From Evansella sp. LMS18 (GTDB lineage: Bacteria > Bacillota > Bacilli > Bacillales > Salisediminibacteriaceae): a stretch of 64,000 bases of DNA. Below, one piece after another: positions 16,547-27,336 of this stretch. The position numbers were made by a program, and so were the translations under genes. The stretch lies in the NCBI RefSeq assembly GCF_024362785.1, contig NZ_CP093301.1, positions 4,712,001 through 4,776,000 of the forward strand, given 5' to 3'. The notes beneath the pieces were generated by a model. The model saw only the letters and a program-made list of their open reading frames with translations. It searched no databases and was not told the DNA's origin. Every line of letters begins with the position of its first letter. Within the stretch, counting starts at the first letter, position 1.

Positions 16547-18976
16547 TTACACTTTGTTCAATTTCCATATTTCTTCTGCGTACTCCTGGATTGTCCGGTC
16601 ACTTGAGAACTTGCCGGAGTATGCGATATTAGTCACGCTCATGTTCAGCCATGTGAGTCTGTCTCTGTATGCCTGCTCCACAAGTTCATGCGTTTCAATA
16701 TAAGAATCGAAGTCCTTCAGAACAAAATAAGGGTCGTTATGGTACAGAATGTGATAATAGATATCTTTAAATTCGATTTCCTGGGAACCGAAGCCCCCCT
16801 CATTCAGCTGGTCCATAATGCGCTTAATCCTGTCATCCGTATTATACACGGCTGTTGCATCGTAACCGCCATAATTATAATAATTCAGCACTTCATCAGC
16901 TGTGAGTCCGAAAATAAAGATATTCCGGTCCCCTACAAGGTCCCGAATTTCAATATTCGCCCCGTCAAGGGTACCTACCGTTAACGCGCCGTTCATCATC
17001 ATCTTCATGTTTCCTGTTCCTGATGCTTCTTTACTTGCCGTAGAAATCTGCTCACTTATATCAGCAGCCGGGATAATCTTTTCAGCCAGGCTCACATTAT
17101 AATTTTCAAGAAAAACAACTTTTAATTTTCCATTAATGTCTTTATCGTAATTAATAATGGAAGCCGCTTTATTAATCAGTTTGATTACTTCTTTTGCCAT
17201 ATAGTAGCCCGGGGCCGCTTTAGCGCCAAAAATAAAGGTCCTCGGAGTTATATCAAGGCCGGGATTATCCTTTAGCTCATTATATAAGTAAATGACGTGG
17301 AAAATGTTCAGGAGCTGCCGCTTATATTCATGAAGCCGTTTGATCTGAACATCGAAGATAGACTGATCGTCCACCAGTATCCCCGTACGGTCATGAATAA
17401 AATTAGCAAGTGCCCTTTTATTTTCGTGTTTAACTTTATCGGCTTTTTCCAGAAATGGTCTGTCCTTCGAATAACGAAGCAGGCTTATCAGCTGGTTTGG
17501 ACGCTGGATCCACTGGCTGCCGATAACTTCGGTAATCAGGTTCGCTAAATTTGGATTCGCCTGCAAAAGCCATCTTCTGTGAGTAATCCCATTTGTTTTG
17601 TTATTGAACCGGTCCGGAAATAACGCATAAAAATCCTTCATTTCCTTCTTTTTTAATATATCCGTATGAAGCCGGGCGACCCCATTCACACTGAAGCTCC
17701 CTACAATAGCGAGTCTTGCCATATGGACCTGGTCATCCGCTATAACCGCCAGTTCAGGTATTTTATCCCTTAATTCCTCATGATCAAACCAGATTCCTTT
17801 GCAGAAACGCTCGTTTATCTCATCTATAATCATGTAAATACGCGGCAATAGATGCTGAAGCATTTGTACCGGCCATTTTTCAAGGGCTTCACTTAATGTT
17901 GTATGGTTCGTGTAAGCCATCACTTTTGTGGTAATCGCCCAGGCATCATCCCAGCCAAGGCGTTCTTGATCCAGTAGGATTCTCATGAGTTCCGGGACTG
18001 CGAGGCTCGGATGAGTGTCATTAATCTGAATGACAACTTTTTCAGGGAGATGCCTGATGGACTTCCTTGAATTCTTTTTGAAATTCCTGATAATGTTCTG
18101 GATACTGGAAGAGACAAGGAAATATTGCTGCTTAAGCCTGAGCTCTTTCCCCTCGTAGTTTGAATCGTCCGGATATAAAAAACCGCTGATTTGCTCAATG
18201 GAATGCTTATGGTCAAGATCCCTGTAATACTGTGATTTACCAGCAGAATAATCAGTGTTATTAAACGGAGATTCCGCATTCCAGAGACGGAGCGTATTGA
18301 CCACTTTGTTCTTGTAACCGGCGACCGGGATATCATACGGAACCGCCATTACTTTATCTGTATTCTCATATTTGAATTCCAGGCTTCCGTCATTTTTCTT
18401 GAACATATGTACATCCCCGCGAAAATGGATGCATACTGCTTCTTCCTCTTTTCGGTTTTCCCATGGATATTCATCTTTCAGCCAGTAATCAGGGAGTTCA
18501 ATCTGATTACCGTGGATAATCCGCTGTTCAAACAATCCATACTTATATCTGATGCCAAAGCCGTGGCCTGGATACTTCAGGGAAGCCATGGAATCAAGGA
18601 AACATGCTGCAAGACGGCCGAGCCCCCCATTGCCGAGGCCTGCATCATGTTCCTGAGAGTAGATTTCCTCAGGTTCGTAACCGAGCTCCTGCAGGGAACT
18701 GTTCGCCGCATCAAGCATACCGCAGTTCATCAGATTGTTCTCGAGCATAGTGCCTACTAAAAACTCCATGGATAAGTAATAAGTCTGCTTACAGTTTTTT
18801 TCTTTATATCTATTTTGTGTCTCCAGCCAGAGCGGCATCAATTCTTCGTTAACAATCGATGATACCGCATAATATAAATCTTTCTTTGAGGCATCGGTTA
18901 ACGATTTTCCTTTTTGAACCTTCAGCTTATTCGTTATTCGATCCGTGAATTCTTCAGCGGTTAATTGGGTTGTCAA
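16547..18976 (-). CDS. glgP: Glycogen/alpha-glucan phosphorylase
   Basis: 809 residues, full length. It releases glucose-1-phosphate from glycogen ends. The PLP-binding Lys is residue 658 in EASGTGNMKMMMNGAL; the N-terminal GLGNGGLGRLAACFLDS and the VIQINDTHP segment are typical. It uses a TTG start, with GGAGG 9 bases upstream. Last gene of glgBCDAP, 13 bp after glgA. Together with pulA it gives the degradation arm of glycogen metabolism. Confidence 0.96.
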   Translation of the reverse strand: MTTQLTAEEFTDRITNKLKVQKGKSLTDASKKDLYYAVSSIVNEELMPLWLETQNRYKEKNCKQTYYLSMEFLVGTMLENNLMNCGMLDAANSSLQELGYEPEEIYSQEHDAGLGNGGLGRLAACFLDSMASLKYPGHGFGIRYKYGLFEQRIIHGNQIELPDYWLKDEYPWENRKEEEAVCIHFRGDVHMFKKNDGSLEFKYENTDKVMAVPYDIPVAGYKNKVVNTLRLWNAESPFNNTDYSAGKSQYYRDLDHKHSIEQISGFLYPDDSNYEGKELRLKQQYFLVSSSIQNIIRNFKKNSRKSIRHLPEKVVIQINDTHPSLAVPELMRILLDQERLGWDDAWAITTKVMAYTNHTTLSEALEKWPVQMLQHLLPRIYMIIDEINERFCKGIWFDHEELRDKIPELAVIADDQVHMARLAIVGSFSVNGVARLHTDILKKKEMKDFYALFPDRFNNKTNGITHRRWLLQANPNLANLITEVIGSQWIQRPNQLISLLRYSKDRPFLEKADKVKHENKRALANFIHDRTGILVDDQSIFDVQIKRLHEYKRQLLNIFHVIYLYNELKDNPGLDITPRTFIFGAKAAPGYYMAKEVIKLINKAASIINYDKDINGKLKVVFLENYNVSLAEKIIPAADISEQISTASKEASGTGNMKMMMNGALTVGTLDGANIEIRDLVGDRNIFIFGLTADEVLNYYNYGGYDATAVYNTDDRIKRIMDQLNEGGFGSQEIEFKDIYYHILYHNDPYFVLKDFDSYIETHELVEQAYRDRLTWLNMSVTNIAYSGKFSSDRTIQEYAEEIWKLNKV

Positions 18977-18989
18977 GGGATCCTACCTC

Positions 18990-20414
18990 CTATGCGTAAA
19001 TTGTTGTTAATTCTGAATAAATGGAAGCATAGTCCCTTGCAGAATCCTTCCAGCTGAACTGGCTTTTGTTAATGTTTTTCAGCAGCTGATGCCAGTGCTC
19101 TGGCGTATTATATATTTCAAGAGAATAACGCAGCACTTCCAGAAGTTCATGGGCATTATAATTACTGAAACTGAAGCCGTTTCCTTCTCCGGTGATTTCA
19201 TTATATGGGAAAACAGTATCCTTCAGGCCGCCAGTTTCCCTGACAATCGGAGCAGCCTTATACTGCAGCGCAATAAGCTGGGACAGGCCGCATGGTTCAA
19301 ACTTAGACGGCATGACGAAAAAGTCTGCACTCGCATAAAGCTGGCGGGCCAGCCCCTCGTCAAAGGTAAGCATTGTTACCAGTTTTCCCTGGTAGCGGTT
19401 CGAGGCATCTGAAAAATAAGTCTCAAATTCTTTGTCACCTGTTCCGAGAATGATGAGCTGTACATCCTCGATGAGAAACTCATCAAGTATATGCTGGATA
19501 AGGTGAAGGCCTTTTTGCTCAACAAGTCTTGTGATAATTATATATACCGGGGTTTCACCATTCTCAGGCAGTCCAAGTTTCTGCTGGACAGCCAGTTTAT
19601 TTTCCTTTTTCTTGCCTCTGGAAGAACGGTAGTGAACCGGGATATACGGGTCTTTCATAGGATTATAATCATCCGTGTCAATACCGTTAAGCACCCCTGT
19701 TAAATCACTCGCCCTTTCCTGAAGCACTGGATGAAGCCCTTCTCCAAAGTAAGTGTCTTTAATTTCTTCCGCATAGCTCGGGCTCACTGTCGTTATTTTA
19801 TCTGCATGGTAAAGGCCGCTTTTCATGCAGTTCAGCATGCCGTTCCATTCCATGCCCCCAATATGCTCTTCGGATAAATTAAAGAAATCATCAAATGTCC
19901 CGAGGGGCATAACACCTTGGTACTTAATGTTATGGATCGTAAATACAGTTTTCATGTTTTCAATCGGCTGCATTATCTTTGCAAGCGCTACAACAATTCC
20001 TGTCTGCCAGTCATGGGCGTGCAGCACGTCTGGTTCAAAATCAAGATGAGGAATTGCTTCAATCACCGCCCGGCTGAAAAAAACGAAGCGTTCCCCGTCA
20101 TCGTAATAACCATATACCCCTTTACGGGTAAAATAATAATCATTGGAGATGAAATAATATAAAATATTATTGTGTTCCATTGTAAAAAGGCTTGCTTCCT
20201 GGTTCCGCCATCCAAGAGGCACATCAAAGGAGGATTTATACTCCATCTGTTCCCGGAATTTTTCCGGTATTTCATCGTAAAGAGGAAGAATGACCCGGGT
20301 CTCCATCCGTTCATTCTTTTTTAATGCCTGAGGAAGAGAGCCGATGACATCTGCAAGTCCTCCAGTTTTAATAAATGGTGTGCATTCTGAAGCTACGTGT
20401 AATATATTCTTCAC
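18990..20414 (-). CDS. glgA: Glycogen synthase (ADP-glucose dependent)
   Basis: 474 residues, GT5 family. It adds glucose from ADP-glucose to the glycogen chain. The N-terminal KTGGLADVIGSLP (about 17-29) binds ADP-glucose; the C-terminal Rossmann domain holds PSKFEPCGLSQLIAL with the family Glu. The GTG start has GGGAGAG upstream. It sits in the glg operon between glgD and glgP. Confidence 0.96.
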   Translation of the reverse strand: MKNILHVASECTPFIKTGGLADVIGSLPQALKKNERMETRVILPLYDEIPEKFREQMEYKSSFDVPLGWRNQEASLFTMEHNNILYYFISNDYYFTRKGVYGYYDDGERFVFFSRAVIEAIPHLDFEPDVLHAHDWQTGIVVALAKIMQPIENMKTVFTIHNIKYQGVMPLGTFDDFFNLSEEHIGGMEWNGMLNCMKSGLYHADKITTVSPSYAEEIKDTYFGEGLHPVLQERASDLTGVLNGIDTDDYNPMKDPYIPVHYRSSRGKKKENKLAVQQKLGLPENGETPVYIIITRLVEQKGLHLIQHILDEFLIEDVQLIILGTGDKEFETYFSDASNRYQGKLVTMLTFDEGLARQLYASADFFVMPSKFEPCGLSQLIALQYKAAPIVRETGGLKDTVFPYNEITGEGNGFSFSNYNAHELLEVLRYSLEIYNTPEHWHQLLKNINKSQFSWKDSARDYASIYSELTTIYA

Positions 20415-20437
20415 TTTAGTTCTCTCCCTTCAACTGT

Positions 20438-21544
20438 TCAGATTACCTGCCGTTTAGCCACCACATAAGGTTTATCCTTTGAACCTATGAATCTCTGGTC
20501 GCCTTTTACATGAACATCCTTATCAAGGATGACATTCTCCAGATGGACGCCAGGCTCAATGACGCACCGTTGCATAATGATCGAATTTTTCACAGTCGCG
20601 CCTTCCTTCACTTCCACTCCCCGGAACAGGATACTTCCTTCTACGTTTCCGTCAATAATGCAGCCGTTTGCGAGAATAGATTTTTTCACGCTCGATTCGA
20701 ACCTGTACTTGGCCGGAGGCTGATTACTGATTTTCGTCCGGATAAAAGGCTCCTTATAAAAGAGTTCGATATACTCTTCCTCATTTAACAGATTCATATT
20801 GTGGCGGTAATAGCTTTCAATGGAATTAATGAAAGCACTGTAACCTTCGTATTTATACGTCTGAATATTTAATTCCCCAAGCTTTTCTTTAATGCCGTGG
20901 ATAAAAAAGTTGTCCTTATGATGGGCAATACAGTCATCGACCAGCTCCATAAGCAGATCCTTGCTTAGAATGTAAACTCCTGAATAAGCAAGCTTATTTT
21001 TCTTATCATTAGTAATATGTGTAACCCATCCGTCCCCGTCTGTTGAAAGTTTCAGGCACGAATTATGCTCAGGGAGCAGTGTTTCCACCTCTGTAGAAAT
21101 AAGAGTGACATCAGCATTACGGTCCAGGTGATACTGAAATGCTTCTTTATAATCAGTATTCGCGATAAACTGGCTGCCGCTCACAAGGACATAGGATGAC
21201 TTACTCCTGTTAAAGTAATCTCTGTTATTATGAAAGTGCTTCAGATCGCCTTTCGAGATGTCCGAAGGGTCGTTCCAGTCCGGAGGCAGGATAAACAAAC
21301 CTCCGTTTCTTCTGTCCAGTTCCCAGTTCTCTCCAGTTCCGAGATGGTCCATCAGAGAACGGTATTTGTTTCTTGTGAATATAGCGACTTCCTGAATTCT
21401 GGAATTGACCATGTTTGAGAGGGCGAAATCAATCAGCCGGTACCGGCCTGCGAAAGGGATAGACGCTCCGGTACGGAAATATGTCAGTTCGTGAAAAAAG
21501 TGGTGCTCGTGTTCTAAGTTTATAAGACCCATCATTGAGTTCAT
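20438..21544 (-). CDS. glgD: ADP-glucose pyrophosphorylase, GlgD-type subunit
   Basis: 368 residues. The nucleotidyltransferase fold is followed by a C-terminal left-handed beta helix (about 280-360). The N-terminal nucleotide loop GG-x-G-x-RL of GlgC is missing here; the protein starts GLINLEHEHHFFHELTYFRTGASIPFAGRYRLIDF. GlgD proteins lacking this loop act as regulatory partners of GlgC in Bacillus-type heterotetramers. The ATG follows AAAGGAGG. It is 26 bp after glgC. Confidence 0.94.
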   Translation of the reverse strand: MNSMMGLINLEHEHHFFHELTYFRTGASIPFAGRYRLIDFALSNMVNSRIQEVAIFTRNKYRSLMDHLGTGENWELDRRNGGLFILPPDWNDPSDISKGDLKHFHNNRDYFNRSKSSYVLVSGSQFIANTDYKEAFQYHLDRNADVTLISTEVETLLPEHNSCLKLSTDGDGWVTHITNDKKNKLAYSGVYILSKDLLMELVDDCIAHHKDNFFIHGIKEKLGELNIQTYKYEGYSAFINSIESYYRHNMNLLNEEEYIELFYKEPFIRTKISNQPPAKYRFESSVKKSILANGCIIDGNVEGSILFRGVEVKEGATVKNSIIMQRCVIEPGVHLENVILDKDVHVKGDQRFIGSKDKPYVVAKRQVI

Positions 21545-21570
21545 CGGGATCCTCCTTTATTTCTTAAAAA

Positions 21571-22719
21571 CTATTTTTTCTGGTAAAGTAATTCTGCTAA
21601 TTTTTCTTCGTCAATGATCAGTGGTTCTTCATCTGGGTTTGAGCGTATATGGGTTCCTACTGGTATCTCTGTATTCTCCTTCACGATGACACGCTCAAGG
21701 GTGCAGTGTTTACCAACCTTTACTCCAGGATGAAGGATCGACTGATAGATTGTGCTTCCCCGGTGAACCGTTACATTCCTGAATAAAACAGAGCTTTCTA
21801 CCGTTCCGCACACCCAGCACCCTGAATTTATGAGAGAGTGTTTAACGATGGCGCTTTCCCCGATGAACTGTGGCGGGAAGTTAGAATCATTGGAATACAT
21901 CCGCCAGTTCTTATTATTCAGAGAAAGACTCAGATCCTCGTCAAGAAGGTCCATATTTGCTTCCCAGTAACTCTGTACTGTCCCAACATCCTTCCAGTAT
22001 CCATTAAATTTATAAGCATACAGCTTCAGGTCATCGTAGAGCATCGCCGGGATAATATCCTTCCCGAAATCATGGCTGGACCTGCTGTTGACAGCATCCT
22101 CTTTCAGGTAGCGCTTCAGTTTATCCCACGAAAAAATATAGATGCCCATGGAAGCAAGATTACTCTTTGGCTTTGCCGGCTTCTCATCAAATTCATAGAT
22201 TCTTAAATCTTCTGTCGTATTTAAAATCCCGAAACGTGAGGCTTCCTCCCACGGTACAGTCATAACCGAAATAGTAGCATCAGCCCCTGATTCCTTATGG
22301 TGCTGCAGAAGCTTTTTATAATCCATGTGATAAATATGGTCTCCGGAGATCACAAGTACGTAATCCGGCTCATACTGGTCGATATAGTGTGTGTTCTGGT
22401 AAATAGCATCCGCTGTGCCGGAGTACCAGCTTCCTCCGTCTTTTGCAGTGTATGGAGATAATATCGTTACACCGTCTGTCTGCCTGTCAAGATCCCATGG
22501 TTTTCCTATGCCAATATGTTTGTTTAATTCCAGCGGCGAATACTGGGTCAAAACACCAACAGTATGGATTCCTGAATTCGTACAATTGCTCAGTGTGAAG
22601 TCAATGATTCTGTATTTTCCTCCAAAATGAACTGCAGGCTTTGCCAGATTTTTTGTCAATGCACCAAGGCGTTTTCCTTCCCCTCCAGCTAACAGCATCC
22701 CTACACATTCTTTTTTCAT
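21571..22719 (-). CDS. glgC: Glucose-1-phosphate adenylyltransferase
   Basis: 382 residues. Makes ADP-glucose from glucose-1-P and ATP, the committed step of glycogen synthesis. The catalytic loop [22 protein letters not shown] is intact (about 9-30), followed by [11 protein letters not shown] and the DHIYHMDY metal/sugar segment; the C-terminus is a beta helix. Its ATG directly follows the glgB stop codon (TAA-ATG), so translation is coupled. Pairs with glgD. Confidence 0.97.
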   Translation of the reverse strand: MKKECVGMLLAGGEGKRLGALTKNLAKPAVHFGGKYRIIDFTLSNCTNSGIHTVGVLTQYSPLELNKHIGIGKPWDLDRQTDGVTILSPYTAKDGGSWYSGTADAIYQNTHYIDQYEPDYVLVISGDHIYHMDYKKLLQHHKESGADATISVMTVPWEEASRFGILNTTEDLRIYEFDEKPAKPKSNLASMGIYIFSWDKLKRYLKEDAVNSRSSHDFGKDIIPAMLYDDLKLYAYKFNGYWKDVGTVQSYWEANMDLLDEDLSLSLNNKNWRMYSNDSNFPPQFIGESAIVKHSLINSGCWVCGTVESSVLFRNVTVHRGSTIYQSILHPGVKVGKHCTLERVIVKENTEIPVGTHIRSNPDEEPLIIDEEKLAELLYQKK

Positions 22720-24642
22720 TTATTCATCAGCCTCCTTAAGGCGAGAAGTCGTTTCTTCTTTTTTAAAAATCGAGATTGCCAATGGCGGGACTTTGAGCTT
22801 TATATGTTGCGGCAGCCCCTGCCATTTCTCCGGAAAACTAAAATGTTTCCCTTCATTTATCTGGCCGGATCCTCCGTATATGGAGGAATCGGAATTAAAA
22901 ACTTCCTTATAAATTCCTGGTTCAGGAACACCGACTTTATAATCGAAATATACGTTCGGAGTGAAATTACAGACGACAATTAATTCATCACCTGGTTTCT
23001 TTCCCCGCCTTCTGAAAGCAATGACGCTCTGGTCAATATTGTGGGGGTCGATCCATTCAAAGCCTTCCGGTTCGTGATCAAGCTCGTAAAGTTCCCCGTT
23101 TTCACGATAAAAATCATTTAAAGATTTCACATAATCAAAGATTCCTTTATGAAATGGATATTCCATAAGGTGCCAGTCGAGCTGCTCTTTATCTTTCCAC
23201 TCGGCATACTGGGCCAGCTCCCCGCCCATAAACAGCAGCTTTTTCCCTGGATGAGTGTACATATATCCATATAAAAGCCTGAGGTTCGCAAATTGCTGCC
23301 ATTGATCCCCAGGCATTTTATCTAGAAGGGACTTCTTACCGTGGACGACTTCATCGTGGGATAATGGAAGCAGAAAGTTTTCTGAATTGGTATACATGAA
23401 CGAAAAGGTAATCAAATTATGATGCCATTTTCTGTACACCGGATCATACTTCATGTATTTCAGCATGTCGTTCATCCAGCCCATATTCCATTTGAAATTA
23501 AACCCCAGCCCCCCTGCGTATACCGGAGCGGTAACAAGAGGCAGATCTGAACTGTCTTCCGCCATCATCAAGGCGTTTGGCTCGTATTCAAACACAACTT
23601 TATTAAGCTTCCTGATAAACGCGTGAGCTTCCAGGTTTTCATCTCCCCCAAAGGAATTGGTGATTTTCTCCTCATCGTCCTGCTTATCAAAATTCAGGGA
23701 AAGCATACTGGCAACAGCATCCACACGGAGACCGTCAATATGGTATTCCTCCAGCCAGTAAAGAGCATTAGATATCAGAAAGCTTTGGACCTCAGGACGA
23801 CCGAAATCAAAAGTGAGTGTTCCCCAGGTCCTTTTTTCCGATTTTCTCTGGTCTTCGTATTCATATATTGGTTTCCCGTCAAATTCTCTGAGAGCAAAGT
23901 CATCTTTACAAAAATGTCCAGGGACCCAGTCCATAATGACACCGATATTTTCTTTGTGGCACTGGTCCACAAAGTACTTTAGGCCTTCCCTGCTGCCGTA
24001 CCTTGATGTCACAGCAAAATATCCGGTTATCTGGTAACCCCAGGAAATATCCAGAGGGTGTTCAGCCAGAGGAAGCAGCTCGATATGGGTGTAACCGAGA
24101 GATTTAACGTAAGGGATTAATTCATCGGCAAGCTCGCGATATGTAAGAAACTCGCCATCCTCATTTTTCCTCCACGAACCTAAGTGGACTTCATAAATGG
24201 AAACAGGGGATTCATACGGCACATAACTGCTTTTCGCTTTTTGCCAGACACTATCCGACCATTTATATTCTTCTGTCCCAGGTGTTACTGAAGCTGTTGC
24301 AGGCCTTAACTCCCATTGATAAGCATAAGGATCGGACTTTAGCAAAACCTGTCCCTCTGTCGTCTTAATTTCATATTTGTACGCTTGATTTCCGGAGATC
24401 CCGGTAAAAAAACCGCCCCATAATCCTTCCTTTGTAAACCTTGTTAATTCATATAAAGTTCCATCCCAGTTATTAAATTCTCCTGCCACCTTTACTTCCC
24501 TTGCATTCGGGGCCCATACGGCGAAGCGGAGGCCTGTTTCTCCGTTCCAGTCAATCTTGTGGCAGCCCAGCAGCTTGTGGCTGTGATAATTGGTTCCCTG
24601 GTGGAATAAATAAACTTCTTCTTCTGTGATGTTATACAGCAT
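22720..24642 (-). CDS. glgB: 1,4-alpha-glucan branching enzyme
   Basis: 640 residues, GH13. A CBM48/isoamylase N-terminal domain (about 25-125) precedes the (beta/alpha)8 barrel. Motifs seen: DWVPGHF, the nucleophile Asp in GLRVDAVASML, the acid/base Glu in MAEDSSD and the third acid Asp in LSHDEVVHGKKSL. It creates alpha-1,6 branches in glycogen. GGAG lies 8 bases before the ATG. First gene of glgBCDAP. Confidence 0.97.
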   Translation of the reverse strand: MLYNITEEEVYLFHQGTNYHSHKLLGCHKIDWNGETGLRFAVWAPNAREVKVAGEFNNWDGTLYELTRFTKEGLWGGFFTGISGNQAYKYEIKTTEGQVLLKSDPYAYQWELRPATASVTPGTEEYKWSDSVWQKAKSSYVPYESPVSIYEVHLGSWRKNEDGEFLTYRELADELIPYVKSLGYTHIELLPLAEHPLDISWGYQITGYFAVTSRYGSREGLKYFVDQCHKENIGVIMDWVPGHFCKDDFALREFDGKPIYEYEDQRKSEKRTWGTLTFDFGRPEVQSFLISNALYWLEEYHIDGLRVDAVASMLSLNFDKQDDEEKITNSFGGDENLEAHAFIRKLNKVVFEYEPNALMMAEDSSDLPLVTAPVYAGGLGFNFKWNMGWMNDMLKYMKYDPVYRKWHHNLITFSFMYTNSENFLLPLSHDEVVHGKKSLLDKMPGDQWQQFANLRLLYGYMYTHPGKKLLFMGGELAQYAEWKDKEQLDWHLMEYPFHKGIFDYVKSLNDFYRENGELYELDHEPEGFEWIDPHNIDQSVIAFRRRGKKPGDELIVVCNFTPNVYFDYKVGVPEPGIYKEVFNSDSSIYGGSGQINEGKHFSFPEKWQGLPQHIKLKVPPLAISIFKKEETTSRLKEADE

Positions 24643-24812
24643 GCATAATACTCCTTTCAGAACAAAACGAAGTCAGGAAATAAGACAGAAGATTCTGAAC
24701 AGAAATGTCAGACCTTCGTCAGGAATATACCTGGAGGGTAAACTATTATGTAGGTTTTTTGCTTTCACATTATGATTTAAAGCTAATTATAGAGGTTATC
24801 TTTAAAGCAATG

Positions 24813-24824
24813 CGAAATATTTCG
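24813..24824. promoter_or_regulatory. Perfect palindrome, possible operator
   Basis: CGAAATATTTCG sits inside the extended GCGAAATATTTCGTGAATA; a second half-site-like TATTTC follows. The regulator is unknown. Confidence 0.35.
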
Positions 24825-25034
24825 TGAATATTTCAACAAATTAGTGAACGAAAAAACTAACATTCTATTATCATTAATCCTTTGTGCATCCCTTAACATT
24901 TACTCGTTATTATAGACGATTTCAGTGTATATTTCTTTAAGTTTGTAAAAGAATCTTTCAACAAATTCATCTGAAAAATAGCTTAAGATAGGGACATTTG
25001 TCGAACACATTATACTAAAATAACATTGTATTTA

Positions 25035-25063
25035 TATACATTTTTATGCATTCTGTATATAAT
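25035..25063 (+). promoter_or_regulatory. Candidate sigma-A promoter of pulA
   Basis: TATACA, 17 bp, TATAAT, about 125 bases before the GTG start. The -35 matches TTGACA at four of six bases. Confidence 0.4.
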
Positions 25064-25189
25064 TGGAGAAATGGATGGTTGCACAATAATTTTACTGATT
25101 TTCTAGTTTCCTGAACTATATAAAAGCCGTCCTCAGCAGTTTTTGCATACAATAATAAATAATATATAAATTTCAAAGGGGTTGCTCTT

Positions 25190-27310
25190 GTGGAAAATCA
25201 TGTAGCCTGGATCGAGGATAAAAATATTTTGAGTTTAACACATGACAATGCTGCACATCTGCTTCACGCTGAAGCTCAACCCTTTATTAAAAAATGTCTG
25301 GATGGATCTGTTATCTCTGTTTCGATTTCAGAAGTAACAGACGACAATAAATTATTTTTCTCATCCAGCCAGGAACTGTCTCTGGGAGAAAGCCTTGAGC
25401 TGCACCTGGCCGGACATGTTTTCCCTGTATATGCCGGTGCGATAGTCCGCACTGACTGGTTCGATACTCTTTATGCGGCCCCTGACGAGAAACTTGGCGC
25501 TGCCTGCGGAAAAAAAGAAACCACTTTCGCAGTCTGGGCTCCGACAGCCACTGAGTTGAAGTTATATTTAAATAATGTTAGCTATTCAATGAATCGACAA
25601 AAAAATGGTGTGTGGAAGTGCACAATTCCTGGATACTGGCATGGTTCATCATATCAATATAAAGTTACGGTCAATGGTCAGACAGAGTTAGTTAACGATC
25701 CATATGCAAAGTCCCTTATGCCAAACAGTACTAAATCAGTAGTAATTGACCAGGATAAAGTCAGGATCAACTGGCTTCCTGCTAGTCAGCGGCCCTCCCT
25801 GAAAAATGTAACAGACGCTGTCATATACGAATTACACTTACGTGATGCCACAAGCCACAAAGAAAGCGGTGTAAAGCAAAAAGGGAAATACTGCGGGCTC
25901 GCTGAACGGAATACAAAGACAAATAAAGGCTTTTCCACTGGTATAAGTTATATGAAAGAACTCGGCTGTACTCATGTTCAGCTGCTGCCGGTCAATGATT
26001 TCGCCAGGGTTGACGAGCTTGACCCGGAAAAAGATTATAACTGGGGATACGACCCCCTGTTTTTCCAGGTGCCTGAAGGGAGCTATTCTCTTTCCCCTGA
26101 AGACCCTGCTGCCAGAATTACAGAATGTAAAACAATGATTAACACCATCCACCAGGAAGGGCTGAGTGTCATCCTGGATGTTGTTTTCAATCATGTTTAT
26201 AAGATTGAGGAATCCACATTTCAAAAGCTGGTTCCAGGCTATTACTTCCGGTACCACGAAGACGGCACACTTAGCAACGGAACCGGAGTTGGGAACGACT
26301 TTGCTTCAGAAAGAACCATGGGGCGAAAGTTTATCATTGAATCGATTGATTACTGGCTGACTGAATTTAAGGTGGATGGCTTCCGGTTTGACTTAATGGG
26401 AATCCTTGATATAGAAACAATGAAACAGGTCCGTGAGCGATGCGAAGAGGAAAATGTAAAAATAATTGTTTTAGGCGAAGGCTGGGATTTATCTACTGCC
26501 CTCCCTGCAGAGCTTAAATCTGTTACAAACCATTCTCAGAAACTTCCGGGAATCATGTTTTTTAATGACTTTTTCAGAGATACGCTTAAAGGAAATTTGT
26601 TTAATATGCATGATACAGGCTATACGAATGGTAAAGGCCGGTTTATCGAACGGCTGCCCCACCTCGTATCCGGGTGTGCCCTTGAAGAATTTGGCCTTCC
26701 TGTTGTTTCCGATATAAACCAGACAATCAATTACGTTGAATGCCATGACAACCATACTTTATGGGACCGCCTGCTTAAAACAAATGAAGAGGAAAGCGAC
26801 AAGGACAGGAAGAAAATTCACCAGCTCGCAACAGGCCTCACCTTGCTCAGCCAGGGTGTACCCTTCATTCATGCAGGGCAGGAATGGTTCCGTTCCAAGC
26901 AGGGAGACGGTAACAGTTATCTCTCCGGGGATAAAATCAACCAGCTTGACTGGAGTATGAGAGAGACAGAGGAAGAAAATATTAAATTTATTAGAAATCT
27001 TATCAGCATAAGGAAACAATTTAATGTATTCCGCCTTTCATCAAAAGAGGAAGTACGGAGACGTCTTCATATCCTTCAGACTCCTGCGCCTGTTTTCGGT
27101 TTTGCCCTGTTTGGCGACCGGGAAGACTTTGTCATATATGTAAACCCAACGAAAAGGAGATTTGAGCTTCATCTCCCATCCCCTGGGAAATGGCGGGTTA
27201 TGGCGACAAATGAATTTCCCGGCGATACTGAGTTAGCCGGGAAAGAAGTATCGGGGGAATTCACTTTTCTCGAACCATACGAATTAACAGTAATGAAAAA
27301 GGCAAGATAA
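25190..27310 (+). CDS. pulA: Type I pullulanase
   Basis: 706 residues, GH13_14. It hydrolyses alpha-1,6 bonds of pullulan, limit dextrin or branched glycogen. An N-terminal module and CBM48-like domain (about 110-190, FAVWAPTATELKLYL) lead to the barrel with YNWGYDP (type I pullulanase signature), VVFNHVY, the nucleophile Asp in DGFRFDLMGI, the acid/base Glu in GEGWDL and Asp in YVECHDNHTLWDRL. No signal peptide, so it acts inside the cell like B. subtilis AmyX, fitting with the glg operon running divergently. The start is GTG with AAAGGGG upstream. Confidence 0.95.
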   Translation: MENHVAWIEDKNILSLTHDNAAHLLHAEAQPFIKKCLDGSVISVSISEVTDDNKLFFSSSQELSLGESLELHLAGHVFPVYAGAIVRTDWFDTLYAAPDEKLGAACGKKETTFAVWAPTATELKLYLNNVSYSMNRQKNGVWKCTIPGYWHGSSYQYKVTVNGQTELVNDPYAKSLMPNSTKSVVIDQDKVRINWLPASQRPSLKNVTDAVIYELHLRDATSHKESGVKQKGKYCGLAERNTKTNKGFSTGISYMKELGCTHVQLLPVNDFARVDELDPEKDYNWGYDPLFFQVPEGSYSLSPEDPAARITECKTMINTIHQEGLSVILDVVFNHVYKIEESTFQKLVPGYYFRYHEDGTLSNGTGVGNDFASERTMGRKFIIESIDYWLTEFKVDGFRFDLMGILDIETMKQVRERCEEENVKIIVLGEGWDLSTALPAELKSVTNHSQKLPGIMFFNDFFRDTLKGNLFNMHDTGYTNGKGRFIERLPHLVSGCALEEFGLPVVSDINQTINYVECHDNHTLWDRLLKTNEEESDKDRKKIHQLATGLTLLSQGVPFIHAGQEWFRSKQGDGNSYLSGDKINQLDWSMRETEEENIKFIRNLISIRKQFNVFRLSSKEEVRRRLHILQTPAPVFGFALFGDREDFVIYVNPTKRRFELHLPSPGKWRVMATNEFPGDTELAGKEVSGEFTFLEPYELTVMKKAR

Positions 27311-27336
27311 TGGTTTGCTGAGCGGGAAACGCCTAA

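Larger units (their letters stand above)
24643..25189. other. Divergent glg / pulA promoter region
   Basis: 547 bp, very AT-rich, between the divergent glgB and pulA starts. It contains a perfect 12-bp palindrome CGAAATATTTCG (24813-24824) and a candidate pulA promoter (25035-25063). It is the natural place for shared regulation of glycogen synthesis and debranching. Confidence 0.5.

Noticed and set aside
25143-25170. TTGCAT - 16 bp - TATAAA as the pulA promoter
   Set aside because: Transcription would start inside the RBS, leaving no usable leader. The site at 25035-25063 fits better.
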